In this document: positions 31,573-42,800 of the stretch, in pieces
How positions within the stretch are numbered: position 1 is the stretch's first letter
How the letters are laid out: the number at the start of each line of letters is the position of its first letter
From: Antedon mediterranea
Lineage: Eukaryota; Echinodermata; Crinoidea; Comatulida; Antedonidae
DNA: 64,000 nucleotides
Reading direction: 5' to 3'
Assembly: GCF_964355755.1 (NCBI RefSeq)
Contig: NC_092674.1
Location: 8,687,001 to 8,751,000, forward strand
The notes under the pieces: model-generated
Database searches by the model: none
Told to the model about the DNA's origin: nothing
What the model saw: the letters and a program-made list of their open reading frames with translations, nothing else
Made by a program: the position numbers and the translations under genes

Positions 31573-34370
31573 AAGAAAAAAGGGTTTACGAATTACTTTC
31601 TGAAATCAAATGCATAAGAATGGGTTTACTAAATTACTTTCTGAAATCAAATGCATAAGAATGGGTTTACTAATTACTTTATCATATTATATAATTTTCT
31701 AATAGATGTTTTTTATACAGTTTTCTAAATACATGAACATTTGTGGAGTTTTTAAGTTCAACGGAGAGTTTATTCCATATTAAAATTTCTTTATTTGATA
31801 ACACATTTGTTTGAACATAGTTTTCCTTAAATTGGTAATAAAATGTTCCATGCTGTCTGGTATTATAGGTATGAATATCTTTATTTTATTTAAAATACCG
31901 TTGGATTATAGAAGGAAGTTGTTGTGGGCTTTGTACATTATTATGGCAGTATTTAATTCAATTACATCAAATATATTTAATGTTTTAAATGTATACAAAG
32001 TGGGTTTAGTGTGAGCTAAATAGTCAGCTTTATAGACAATTCTAATTACCCTTTTTTGTAACAAAAATAAATGCTGTAATGTACTTTTATATGAGTTACC
32101 CCATATTTCACAACAATAATTAATGTATGGTAAAACTAATGAATTATACAGAATAAATAATACACTACTTTCAAGTAGTTTTCTTAATCTATAGCCTAAG
32201 TTATACTGATGTTTTTAGCAATTTTTGTGTTTAACATGTTTTTTCCAATTAGCTTACAATCAATTTCTATTCCAAGAAATGTAGTGCTATAAACCCGGTC
32301 AATTTCAACATCGTCTATTGTTACTTTGGTTTCACATGTAACGTTTTTGGAATGGAAGATTATATAATTTGTTTTTTAACGTTTAACGAAAGTTTATTCA
32401 CTGCAAACCATATGTGAAGTTTATTTAACTCATTACTGACAATACTGCAAACTTGTTTCACATTTTTGCCAGAGCAAATAAGATTTGTACCATCAGCAAA
32501 TAAGATAAAATTAAGCAATGGCGACACACGATAAATATCATTTATGTACAGCAAAAATATGGAGGGCCCCAAAATTGAACATTGCGGTACACCGCATATA
32601 ATTTCTATAGGATCCGATTTGATAAATAACTTTTTAACCACCTTGAAGCCACACTTCGAATTCCATAATATTCTAATTTTTTTAGTAAGATGTCATGGTC
32701 AATGGTGTCAAAAGCTTTCTTGAGATCTATAAAGACGCCAACCGAGTAATTAGACTTGTCTATTGCAAATGTAATGTCTTCATTAAGTTTAAATAACTTA
32801 TTTGGTTTTCGCCCAAATTATTCTACAACCCATGCCTTAATAAGCCATGGGTTGTAGAATAATTTGGGCGAAAGCCAAATTGTCCACTATATAATAAATT
32901 GCGTTTGTTTATAAATGTCATTAATCTATTGTTAAACATCTTTTCTAATATTTTTGAAAATTGCGGAAGTAAAGAGATTGGCCTATAGTTGTTAAAATCT
33001 TGTTTATCACCAGATTTATAAACAGGTATTACCTTTGCACTTTTGAGCATATTTGGAAATGTTCCACATTCTAATGACAGGTTACATATACGCGTTACAG
33101 GTTGAACAATTTCATATACAGGTATTACTCTTTTAACCATATACATATCGATATTATCAAGTCCATAAGAATATTTACTTTTAAAATTTAGAACTTCCCT
33201 TAAAACTTCCTCACATGAAACATTGTCTAAAAATAATGATTGTTGTACACTTTCATTCATATATGATCTAAAACTTGTATCATCAATATGTGGAATTTGC
33301 TTAGCTAAATTAGGTCCAACATTTGAAAAACCATTTGCAATATTTTTGGGATGAGACACAATTTCATTTCCCTGTTTAAATTCTCTTGGTAAATTATTTG
33401 TGGTATTCTTTCTGTTTGCGAAATCATTTAATATCTTCTAAGTACCCTTGATGTTCTTTTCTTTCTCTTTCAAGATTTTACTGTAGTATGTTTTTCTGCA
33501 TTTCTAAGAATTCTTGTTTGTTTTTATATGTTTTGTATTTATTTGCTGAAGCTAAACTTTGGTATTTTTAAGTCCCGTAGTAAACCATGGTTTATTTTCT
33601 CTTTTTTTAGATATATTAATTTTTTTCAATGGCAAATTTTTATTATACAAATCAGTAAAAACATTTATGAATTGATTATATGCCAAATCCGGGTCATTTA
33701 CATTTTCCAATATTTGCCAATTTGTATTTCTTAGGTCAGATTAAATTTTTTTATATTCTCGTCATTAATTACTCTTTTAAAAATAAAATTGGGTTCTTGT
33801 ATAGTTTCCACATTATAGTCAACAAGAGAAAAAACAAGTTGATCACTTATATCATTTATCAAAATACCACTTTTCATGGAGACTTCAATCTCTGGCGTAA
33901 ATATGTTGTCTATAATAAGCGAAGCACTAGTCTCAGTTACCCTTGTTGGTTTTGTTATAAGAGGGAAGGTGCCATTACTAATAATATATCCACAAAAAGA
34001 CTTGTGTACTTGTTACTTTCATATTTCAAAAGATCAATATTATAATCACCACATATGTATAATTGTTTATCTCTCTTTTCATGAAAAATGTTCAAATCCA
34101 AATCACTACCAGGTGCTCGGTAAATACAACTGACGATTATATTTCTTTTTGTATCATTGACAATTTCAACAGAAACACATTCGCAGCAATTTTTCTTTCT
34201 AAATGATACATTTTGTATTGTTTTGTGTTTAATTGAGCTTTTATAAACAATGCTATCCCACCCCCAGATTTGTCTTCCCTCGATGTAAAGTATGATTCAT
34301 AGCCATTTAAACTAAAGACATTTTCTTTGCTATCACTTGCCCATGTCTCAGATATTGCTGACTACAGCTA
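31573..34370 (-). mobile_element. Degenerate LINE (endonuclease and reverse transcriptase, Jockey/CR1-like)
   Basis: Read on the minus strand from about 34370. An endonuclease trace reads CGDYNIDLLKYES near 34050, ending IIDNIFTPEIEVS near 33880. A reverse-transcriptase frame (33359-32823) has YRPISLLPQFSKILEKMF and QFGFRPNYSTTH; another (32641-32360) has GVPQCSILGPSIFLLYINDI and FADGTNL. The catalytic FADD box reads FADG and the frames are interrupted, so it is dead. A 3'-terminal repeat (AATTACTTTCTGAAATCAAA twice) lies at about 31590-31680. Confidence 0.75.
32806..32878. repeat. Perfect-looking hairpin inside the LINE
   Basis: GCCCAAATTATTCTACAACC at about 32811 and its reverse complement near 32847 enclose a short CCTTAATAAG loop. 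This interrupts the reverse-transcriptase frame after STTHGLL. Confidence 0.75.
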
Positions 34371-34389
34371 TAAAAACCTGGGTTATCTT

Positions 34390-34970
34390 TCAAGATACCA
34401 AAATCATTCACCTTTCAATTCAAAATGGATCCTCAGGAAGCAGCAAATGTACCACCAGCATCTCCAACAAAGTCACTTGGTATTATGCATTTTGAGCAGT
34501 TGTTCAACTTGATCTGGTGGAGCTTACAACTGGAGAGGAAGATGAAGAAACAGAGAATTGCTGGCAGTTCGATTCAAGACTGCTGAGACTGCTACTAAAT
34601 TCAAAGCAGCATTTGAAAATGCAAAGGAAGCTGTCAAAGAGAAAAATTTAGTAAGAAGTCTGAGCCAGCAGAAGAAGTAAAAGAGACATAGGAGATAAAT
34701 AAAGATGAAATGAAGGAGATCGAAAATGAAGAGGCAACAGAAGACCACAAAAGGGAAGAAGTTGAACATGACGAAGTATATGAAGTTGACGATGATTATG
34801 AAGACTATGAGGATGAAGATGACAACGATAATGGTGAAGATGACGACGATGATGAAGAAGATGCAGAAGAGGAAGAAAAACCGAAAGAAACTCAGGTGAA
34901 AAAACAAATAGAAAAGTAGGAAGAAACAGGAGGAAAGCAAAAGATAATACTACAGGTATTGTTTGTTATT
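34390..34970 (+). pseudogene. RanBD2/acidic-linker remnant after the LINE (unit B)
   Basis: Begins in the middle of the zinc finger 2 exon ([20 protein letters not shown]), runs to [10 protein letters not shown], then jumps to the last part of RanBD2, a net loss of roughly 270 bp. It continues with frameshifts into the acidic linker (DEDDNDNGEDDDDDEEDAEE). The start point repeats sequence already present at 30876-30970 on the other side of the LINE, so this is a duplicated piece and not the simple far side of an insertion. Confidence 0.7.
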
Positions 34971-35089
34971 CCAAGGAAGAGTGAAATTTCACTCTTCCCT
35001 GGTCATTCCTTTTCCTTACATATTCAATGTGGTTGTATAAGCCTAATTCCATCTCATGTTAGCCCGGTTTGTGTACATAACACTTACCT

Positions 35090-35620
35090 AAATTAATATC
35101 AGCAGTCAGAAAAACAATGAATGACGATAATTATATAAGCGTAGCTCAACATTCAGTCCTGAAAAGAATTCTGGATCAAGTTCAAAGAGTTCTGATCAAT
35201 GATTTTATACAGAAGAAGAACGGGATGATCTGCAGTTTAAACCAGTTGTCACCTTGCAAGAGGTTGAGGTAAAGACTCATGGTGAAGAAGAGGAGCAAAA
35301 GTTGTACTGTCAACGAAGCTTTTCCGTTGGAATCGTGTGACGAGTTCCAGTGGAAAGATTGGCGTTGGAGAGATTAAGATCTTAAAAGACAATGGCTTGA
35401 ATCGATGTCGTATTTTAATGCGCAGAGATCAAGTATTGAAAATATGTGGCAACCATAATCATCACATCAGAGATGGAGTTAAAACCGAATGCAGGGTCTG
35501 ACCGATCCCTTAGAACGCTATATGCATCTGAAATGGAACTGCAAGCTTCAAAACTTCGGATATTGCTTCCGAATTTAAATCAGTCTTTGAAAAATGTCAA
35601 AAGAGTCCAATCACTTAAAG
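35090..35620 (+). pseudogene. RanBD3 exon remnant (unit B)
   Basis: Corresponds to exon 23906-24498 of copy A (GATGATCTGCAGTTTAAACC, GTCACCTTGCAAGAGG, AATGCGCAGAGATCAAGTAT) but with many small insertions and deletions, a lost [11 protein letters not shown] region and several stops. Confidence 0.8.
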
Positions 35621-36116
35621 TAAGTTGCTCATCATACACTCCTTCATAATAGGCTCATTCACCAAAACACCTTTCCTACCACACTCAATGTTGCAATCAA
35701 AGTAGAGTATGGCAATCCTTCATGATAAATGTTTTCATATTTTAAACATAATGTGTTACTGTACTATCTGTTTTTAGTCGCGTGGACGCGACTCTATAGT
35801 TTACTATGTCGGTCGGTCGGTCTGTCGGTCCAGTATCACTATGCGTTTTAGCACGCGGCTTATGGCTGTTGGCCTTGTTTTTATTAAAAATTAATTTACT
35901 ACTAAAAATGTTGCCTAGCAACTAACTCTTTTGAATATTTATGATTTTGCATGAGTGTATCCTGTGAAGTTTTGAACATTTATCAAGGGAGAAAAACGAA
36001 TACCATACTAAAAAGGTTAAATAAATAAAAGAAAACAAACGTGGACAATTACAATGGTTATAGACGTGAACAGTGTATCATAGATTACACACATTTGTAT
36101 CATAGATTACACACAT

Positions 36117-36380
36117 TTGTATCTTTTGGAATGGAGTTGTGGGTTGGTGGTTATGATGCTTGTCTACCACTCCAAGGGTCCTAGGTTCAAATCCCGTCAC
36201 ATGTCAGGATTTTTTCTAAGGACCAAATTACTCCACTCCCAAAGACTTGTAATAAGACTTTGTTTATGTAGAGCATCTTGTGTATATGTTTGTCTTGTGA
36301 ACCTCCGATGGTCCCTAATGATCAGCAATAGCTGGATGGATCACCACCCTCATTAAAAATATGGTTTTAAAAAAAATCAA
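36117..36380 (+). repeat. tRNA-derived SINE
   Basis: A-box-like GGTTGGTGGTTATGATGCTTG and B-box GGTTCAAATCCCG (about 36184) spaced as in a tRNA, then an unrelated body and an A-rich tail. Absent from the matching place after copy A (about 25005). Confidence 0.75.
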
Positions 36381-36396
36381 AAAAAAAATCTATATT

Positions 36397-36952
36397 AAAG
36401 ATGTATTGCCCCTTTGACTAATTCCAAAAAAATAAAAAATAAAATATTTCGAAAGAAAGGTGGGTCATTTTAAAGTATCATAATAGTTATTAACTATCAC
36501 CAAAACTTTTTCGAAAAAAAAAAATTTAACTGAAATACAGACTTTTTTTTGTTAAAAAAATAACTTTGACTTCCAGTCAAAGTTTTCAATCAAAACATAT
36601 CCCATAATGAAACGCACTTGTTTGGCTACTCTGTATGCATAATCATAAAACTTCCTCATGATCTGGGTGAAAATACCTTCTTAACCGTGACGAGTTGTAA
36701 ACAATCCTAATTTAGCATATGCATAATGCGTACTCATGGTTTGAAATCTTTGTTTACTTTCGCTCGTGACGATTTTCCAGATGAAATGTAATTAAACTAA
36801 TTTACCTGTTAATTACGTAAACTTGTTGTTTTTGGCTCGAATTTTCGACTTAAAGTGAATAACTTTAATATTACTTTGATATGGCCATTTTACATTTAGA
36901 ATATTTTGACCTTCATTTTTTTGTGTTTCAAGGGACAATACATCTTTAATAT
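36397..36952. mobile_element. piggyBac-like MITE (TTAA site)
   Basis: Ends AGATGTATTGCCCC and GGGACAATACATCT, each flanked outside by TTAA. Non-coding, AT-rich interior. Same family as 42809-43862 and a degenerate copy at about 48540-48845. Absent from the homologous position downstream of copy A. Confidence 0.75.
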
Positions 36953-37429
36953 AAGATAATAATATGAAATTCCATTTAGGAAAAAATAAGACAAGGATGC
37001 TCTTTGTAAAGGAATGGTATAAGTACTTATGTTTTTATTATTTAAGAGCAAAATATATTAATTTACCTCATATTATATCAGCAATTTATTGGGATCTACT
37101 GTTCCCTTTACTTATAGCTTTTTTAATTTTTGCTGTATTTTACATGTATATGGATAAATAAAAATGAGTAATTCTGCTAGAATTCTTACTAGATGAAGTC
37201 TTACTTTTCTTTTATCAATAGTATATACAGTAACAAGGGAACAAATAGATGGATTTTCGATTTGATTAGGCCTATATCAATACATTATTTTTTTTAAAGA
37301 CACATCATTTGCATTGTTTCAGAGATTGCCCAAAATATGTACATAATAATATTGAGGGGATTTTATTTATATTCTATCCATGTACATGTTGGTGCTACTT
37401 TACTTCGGCACCTAATTTGAAATCGTTGG

Positions 37430-37850
37430 GCACATGGTGAGCTCAAGCAATTGCGGGTGCAATATGGGTGCATACCTGATGGAAACCAACCTCAACAAAC
37501 TGCTTTAATCTTTAATGAAAGGTTCATTATTTCAGAATATAAATTAGCATTTGTCAGAGTGTATTAGTAAAAGATGAAAATAATTATATAGGCCTAACTA
37601 ATACGTTTCGTATAAATAGAGTTTTGGCCAACTTGGCTTACCATAGTATGTAACCTGGGAATTTCCAGAACAATGACGAACAGTTTTTTAACACTCTACA
37701 TTCTGATCCTTGGACCCTTTACCACCCCTTCATATTATTGAGAGGAACCACCACCACTCCTACCAGGAATTTGATTTCAAAGTAAACTTCTTTGGTAAAA
37801 CGATTTGTATATTTTGTTATTGCTCGTTCATAACATCTGTCTGTTGGTCT
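37430..37850 (+). promoter_or_regulatory. Duplicated 5' flank of the unit C TRIM gene
   Basis: Similar to 26230-26600 (TTGGCCAACTTGGCTTACCA, GGGAATTTCCAGAACAATGA, GAACCACCACCACT). It ends in TTTCAAAGTAAAC where unit B has a clean donor TTTCAAGGTAAGC, so the unit C donor is weaker. Confidence 0.6.
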
Positions 37851-37959
37851 TTCAAACTAGGCTAGTAGGCCTAGCTAGGCCTAGGCCTACTAGGCTAGCT
37901 AGTAGGCCTTCTAGTACTAGTAGAACTAGTCTACATTAGGATATTGCTTTTTTTAGGCG

Positions 37960-38990
37960 CCTTTTATGTAAATGGTGACGTTTTTTTCCATATAAAATAA
38001 AAGCTATACATTTTAAAGTAAAACTGGTGTGTGTATGTATGGCTACGTATCAGTTGGCAAATGAGATTGTTTTCTAATGTATTGAAAAGCTCGCAATCCT
38101 GTCGGTGAAAGCATCTAACAGTTGGAATGTATAAGGCTTAATTTAGGCTAGTGTCTTACCGTAATCATTCACAACAAGTAGCTGATAAATACCAAGTATT
38201 TATAAGAGACACTAGCTGCCCAACATGTCGTGATGTCTGCCAGATTCCAGAAGGAGGGCTTGAAAAGCTACAGAACAATATGTTCATCAATGGCTTTATT
38301 GGACTATGTTACCACATTGGAACGGAAGACCGCTCCAAATTGTAGCCTTTGTAGTACAGAAGCAAGTTTTTTCTGTCGTGACTGTGATGAGTTATATTGT
38401 ACAAGTCACAGAAATGACCACACAAAAATGAAGATGTCACAACATCATTGCATTATTACAATTGAAGAATATACTGTTATCAATCCTGCATAGTACATAA
38501 GCTGTTGACTGTTTCTACATTAGCTGGTGTTGATTTTTATTTACTACATAAGCTGGAGGTTTTACTACATAAGCAGAAGATTGCTCTACATTAACGGTTT
38601 TTTCGACATTAGCTGGCGTTTTCTACATTAGCGGTTGTAACAAGCCTTGTGTGGGGTATGTATGATAATAATATATGCAGAAATAAGAAAAGTATAATAT
38701 GCATATGATATTGAATGTAGTGGACACATCAAAACATTAAAACTAATGTCTCTTATAAATACTTGGTATTTATCAGCTACTTGTTGTGAATGATTACGGT
38801 AAAACACTAGCCTAAATTAAGCCTTATACATTCCAACTGTTAGATGCTTTCGCCGACAGGATTGCCCGCTTTTCAATACATTAGAAAACAATCTCATTTG
38901 CCGACTGATACGTAGCCATACATACACCAGTTTTACTTTAAAATGTATAGCTTTTATTTTATATAGAAAAAACGTCACCATTTACATAAA
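37960..38990. mobile_element. Foldback element with about 245-bp inverted repeats enclosing a TRIM fragment
   Basis: The left arm (about 37962-38208: TTATGTAAATGGTGACGTTT ... TATTTATAAGAGACA) and right arm (about 38746-38990) are near-perfect reverse complements. The loop holds a RING/B-box fragment (38213-38490) and a short tandem field of TACATTAGCTGG-like words (38500-38630). It lies in the probable 5'UTR intron of the unit C gene. Confidence 0.85.
38213..38490 (+). pseudogene. Captured RING-end/B-box 1 fragment
   Basis: Matches 39975-40250 of the unit C TRIM exon almost base for base (CTGCCCAACATGTCGTGATG, then the CSLCSTEASFFCRDCDELYC codons). One extra T near 38294 shifts the frame. 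It starts and ends abruptly at the arms and repeats of the foldback element. Confidence 0.85.
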
Positions 38991-39800
38991 AGGGGGAATC
39001 CCGGATTATTTAGTTTTAGCGGCAGCGCCTGCATGGCATGCGTGCAGCTCAATGCGATTGTTTCTTCCAGCCAAAACAAATATCGGTTAATTTTTCAACC
39101 AATAAAAGTGCGCATGATCAGTTATTACCAAACAACCAGATGCCCAATCACATTGCAACAATTTTCACGTCGCATTTATCCAATAATTATCTGATTTGAA
39201 TGAGAAAAAAAAGAATTTCCGCGTAATTGATTGAACCCTCTTCTTGAATATTTGGACAAACAAATAAACAATGCATCGCGCGTCATAGCATGTTTATTGA
39301 ATTCTTCAACTACAGTTTAAGTTTTAAAAAATCAAGCTAAGATACATAAGTTGATAGAAATACAGATCTATTTATCAACATAGTACTGTAATGTTGAACG
39401 CATTTTTGTTTGCGCTAGCAACCACGCAGCGCCATCTATCATTGTGACGTCACACTGCAGAACTCTATAAATCCTGACGTATGCAGTGCCCTACTGCATG
39501 GAAAACATTACTGTTGCACGAAAACAGCGGATTGCTCATTCTTCTGATATATACTGTATTCTTTGCCCTATATATAGGGTACTACTGTACTAGGAACTAC
39601 TACTAGGCATGCTGAAACGACGCAGGGTATGGAACGCCCACATTATGCGCCAACTAGGCCAAATATTTATGTTATATGTTAATTTCGCTTGGTATTTCTA
39701 ATTATGTATAAACTTTGCTCTATCAATGGAAAGATCTATAAGAAATGTATGAGTATAATAATTAGTTTAATTTATTATATAAAACTTTTACTTTTCACAG
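38991..39800 (+). promoter_or_regulatory. Remainder of the unit C leader region
   Basis: 38991-39580 holds no recognised feature. 39582-39730 matches the leader of unit B (GGAACGCCCACATTATGCGC, GGCCAAATATTTATG). A pyrimidine tract and CACAG acceptor end at 39800, 16 nt before the ATG. Confidence 0.5.
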
Positions 39801-39816
39801 GATTTTTTCATCTTCC

Positions 39817-42800
39817 ATGGCATCTAAAGAAGTAATTGAAGGAATTGAATCTGCTGCACTTGAGTGTTCTTTATGTATGAACCGCTTTACAAGACCAAAA
39901 GTTCTGACATGTGTTCATTCATTCTGTCTTCGATGCCTTGCGGAATGGGTGAAGAAAAGCGATGGGGTGCTCAGCTGCCCAACATGTCGTGATGTCTGCC
40001 AGATTCCAGAAGGAGGGCTTGAAAAGCTACAGAACAATATATTCATCAATGGCTTATTGGACTATGTTACTACATTGGAACAAAAGACCGCTCCAAATTG
40101 TAGCCTTTGTAGTACAGAAGCAAGTTTTTTCTGTCGTGACTGTGATGAGTTATACTGTACAAGTCACAGAAATGACCACACAAAAATGAAGATGTCACAA
40201 CATCATTGCATTATTACAATTGAAGAATATACTGTTATCAATCCTGTAGAGCGTTTGGCTTCTAAATCTGTATATTGTTGCAACCATAATATGCCACTTC
40301 ATTTCTTTTGTGGCAGCTGTAAGGTTCCAGTATGTGTAGGCTGTACATTAGTGGAACATCCAATATCTGATGGTCATAACATAATAAATATAGAAACTGC
40401 ATTTGAGTCATTCGCAAAACTTTCAGAAAGTTTTATAAATAAAGCAGAAGAAAATTTAATTAAGTTTCATGACATTGCAAAGCAACTCAAAATAAAAGAG
40501 AAATTGGAAATGTCTAATTACAAAGAATGTGAAGTAAAAATCACAGAAGAAGCTGACAAGGCACACCAATTGATTGATCGTTATAAGAAAGATCAACTCC
40601 AAGACCTTAAATCATCTCACCAACACAATCTCAAGTTAATCAGTGCCAATGAAAGTGAGGTTGAATTGGCTATTGCTAAATTTTCTAGTACACAGGGAAT
40701 TGCACGTACCTTGATACATAGCCCAAACCATGCTATGGCATTAAGATCAAGTTCTGATGTTTCTGAACGAATGGACGAGCTTGTAGAACAATATAACATT
40801 TCTGATGATATTTTCACACCAAATTTGGTGAAATATAAAATTAACACACACCAAACCATCATTGTTAACGCCGCTGACTTTAGAATTGAACATGCTGATG
40901 CCCCAAATTTAACAAATCCTCAACCTGTTATGTATTACCCACCACACACACCAATGTTTCCCCCTCAATTCATACCAGGCTATCTACCGGAAATTCCAAT
41001 ACCTGGATTGGGGGAACAGCAATACATACCTTCCATGATGAGCTCAACCCCGGGACCACACTATCAAGGAGAGGAAGCATACGAAGCAGAAGGTGATGCG
41101 TATAATATAGATCCGCATGTGTCACTAAAACTGCGAGACAACAATGTGTTCTCCACCCCAGCACGCAATATTGCACAGAGTAGAACACCAGAGGCTAGTA
41201 TTTCTTCAGAATCCACACGTATTGATGAAAGATTTGCAGGCTTCTCTGGACTCAATCAAACAGGAATGCCTCAAGTGGCACCAAATGGAAGTGCTGGCAT
41301 GAAACCTTCCATCTGCCAACCAAAACTTAACATATCACAACCAGCATCCTCACCAGTTGCTGTGAGTAAAGATGAAACTGCTCCAGAGAGGTCTGCCAGT
41401 GATGCTCCATTGTTACGTAAAATACTAATAGGGTCAGATGTTGACCCACCTCCTGTTGTTACACAATCTTTTCCTGCTTTCTCATCTGTTTCTTCAAACT
41501 CCAGGTTTGGCGGAGGAGACAAGTTATCTGAAAAATCTGCTGTTTCGCCTAATTTTACATTTGGTACTCGTCTGGAGTCTGCGAAAGCAAAAGAAGCTGA
41601 GCATACTCCAGTTTTCACTCCAAGTGCATCTTTTGGAAGTAAATCTGATGCAAGTGGAAACCCACAAACAGTAACCTCTGGCTTTTCATTTGGAGGTGGT
41701 AATATCTTTACCCCAGTGCCTACTAATCCAGCTTCAACCATCCAGTTCAGTCAATCCTCTTCTATATTCAACCAACCAGCAGCTCAGCCCACAAGCAGAG
41801 GACCTTTTAGTCAGCTAGTAGCAGCTACTGGTTTCAAGGGTCTCAATTCTAACTCAACAAAGGAATTTTTGCTGGGCTTAGTTTTAGGTGCTCAAACCCC
41901 ACCAACAGCAGCACCTCAGCCTAGAAAACCTACCGAAGGCTCTTTATTTTCAGGTCAGGAGTCTGTAGTATCCAGTTCAACCTCAAAAAGCAGCGGTTAG
42001 TTTTTTGTTCTATTTTTCTTTTATTGCTTAAATAAGGGAGTATATAAATGTTAATTGATCAACAAAATCTTCACCAATATGTTGAATAATAAAAACCTGC
42101 ATCTTCTCCACATACAGTAGGTAAAAAATGATGGAGTTACATATTGAAAATCTTCCAAATAGTATATTGTTATGCAGTATATAGATATATCTAATGATTT
42201 GAAACTGTTTTCCTTAAGAAGATCTGACAAGCAAGACCCAGTTGGCTTGTGCTGCAATGAACAATTTTCTTAACCCCATTTAATTGTACTGTCTTATTTT
42301 TTAAATCAGAGGAGGATGATGTTATATTGATTTATGAAAGAAAACCAACTCCAGCACAGATTGCGATGGCTCTCAGATTGAAGCTGCCTCCAACATTCTA
42401 TCTCTATGAATACAAGAAACCGTGCCCTGGTTGTATTGGTTGTGAAGATATCAATCTGGCAATGTTGTATAAAAAGGAAAACAAAGTTTTCAAAGATGCC
42501 ACTCAGGCCAGTACTACTATCTTGCAAGACCCTAAACCAACACAAGAATGTAAGTTTTTCGTATATACAGAAAAATGTTTTTGAAAGGTATTTTTAGACC
42601 TTGTTTATATTTAATTTTTTATATATATATATATATATTCTTTTTCAGCAACTTCTACAGAACCATTGATGTTTGGAGGAGGATCGTCCACCTCTTTGAC
42701 CTTTGCGTCTGTCACAGATGGCAAACAAAATACTCCAGATTTTATGAAACAACGTAATTCACTTTTTACTTTTAAATTTTTACAATTAACTCGGTACTGA

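Larger units (their letters stand above)
35621..37280 (+). repeat. Duplicated 3' flank of copy A, with insertions
   Basis: Matches 24500-25345 in order (GGCTCATTCACCAAAACACC, ATGTTGCCTAGCAACTAA, TAATATGAAATTCCATTTA). Interrupted by an anonymous insertion at about 35778-35880 with GTCGGTCGGTCGGTCTGTCG, a SINE at about 36117-36365 and a MITE at 36397-36952. The frames at 36117 and 36964 are not genes. Confidence 0.75.

Noticed and set aside
33528-34133. Several + strand frames
   Set aside because: They lie antisense to LINE endonuclease sequence and have no gene-like content.
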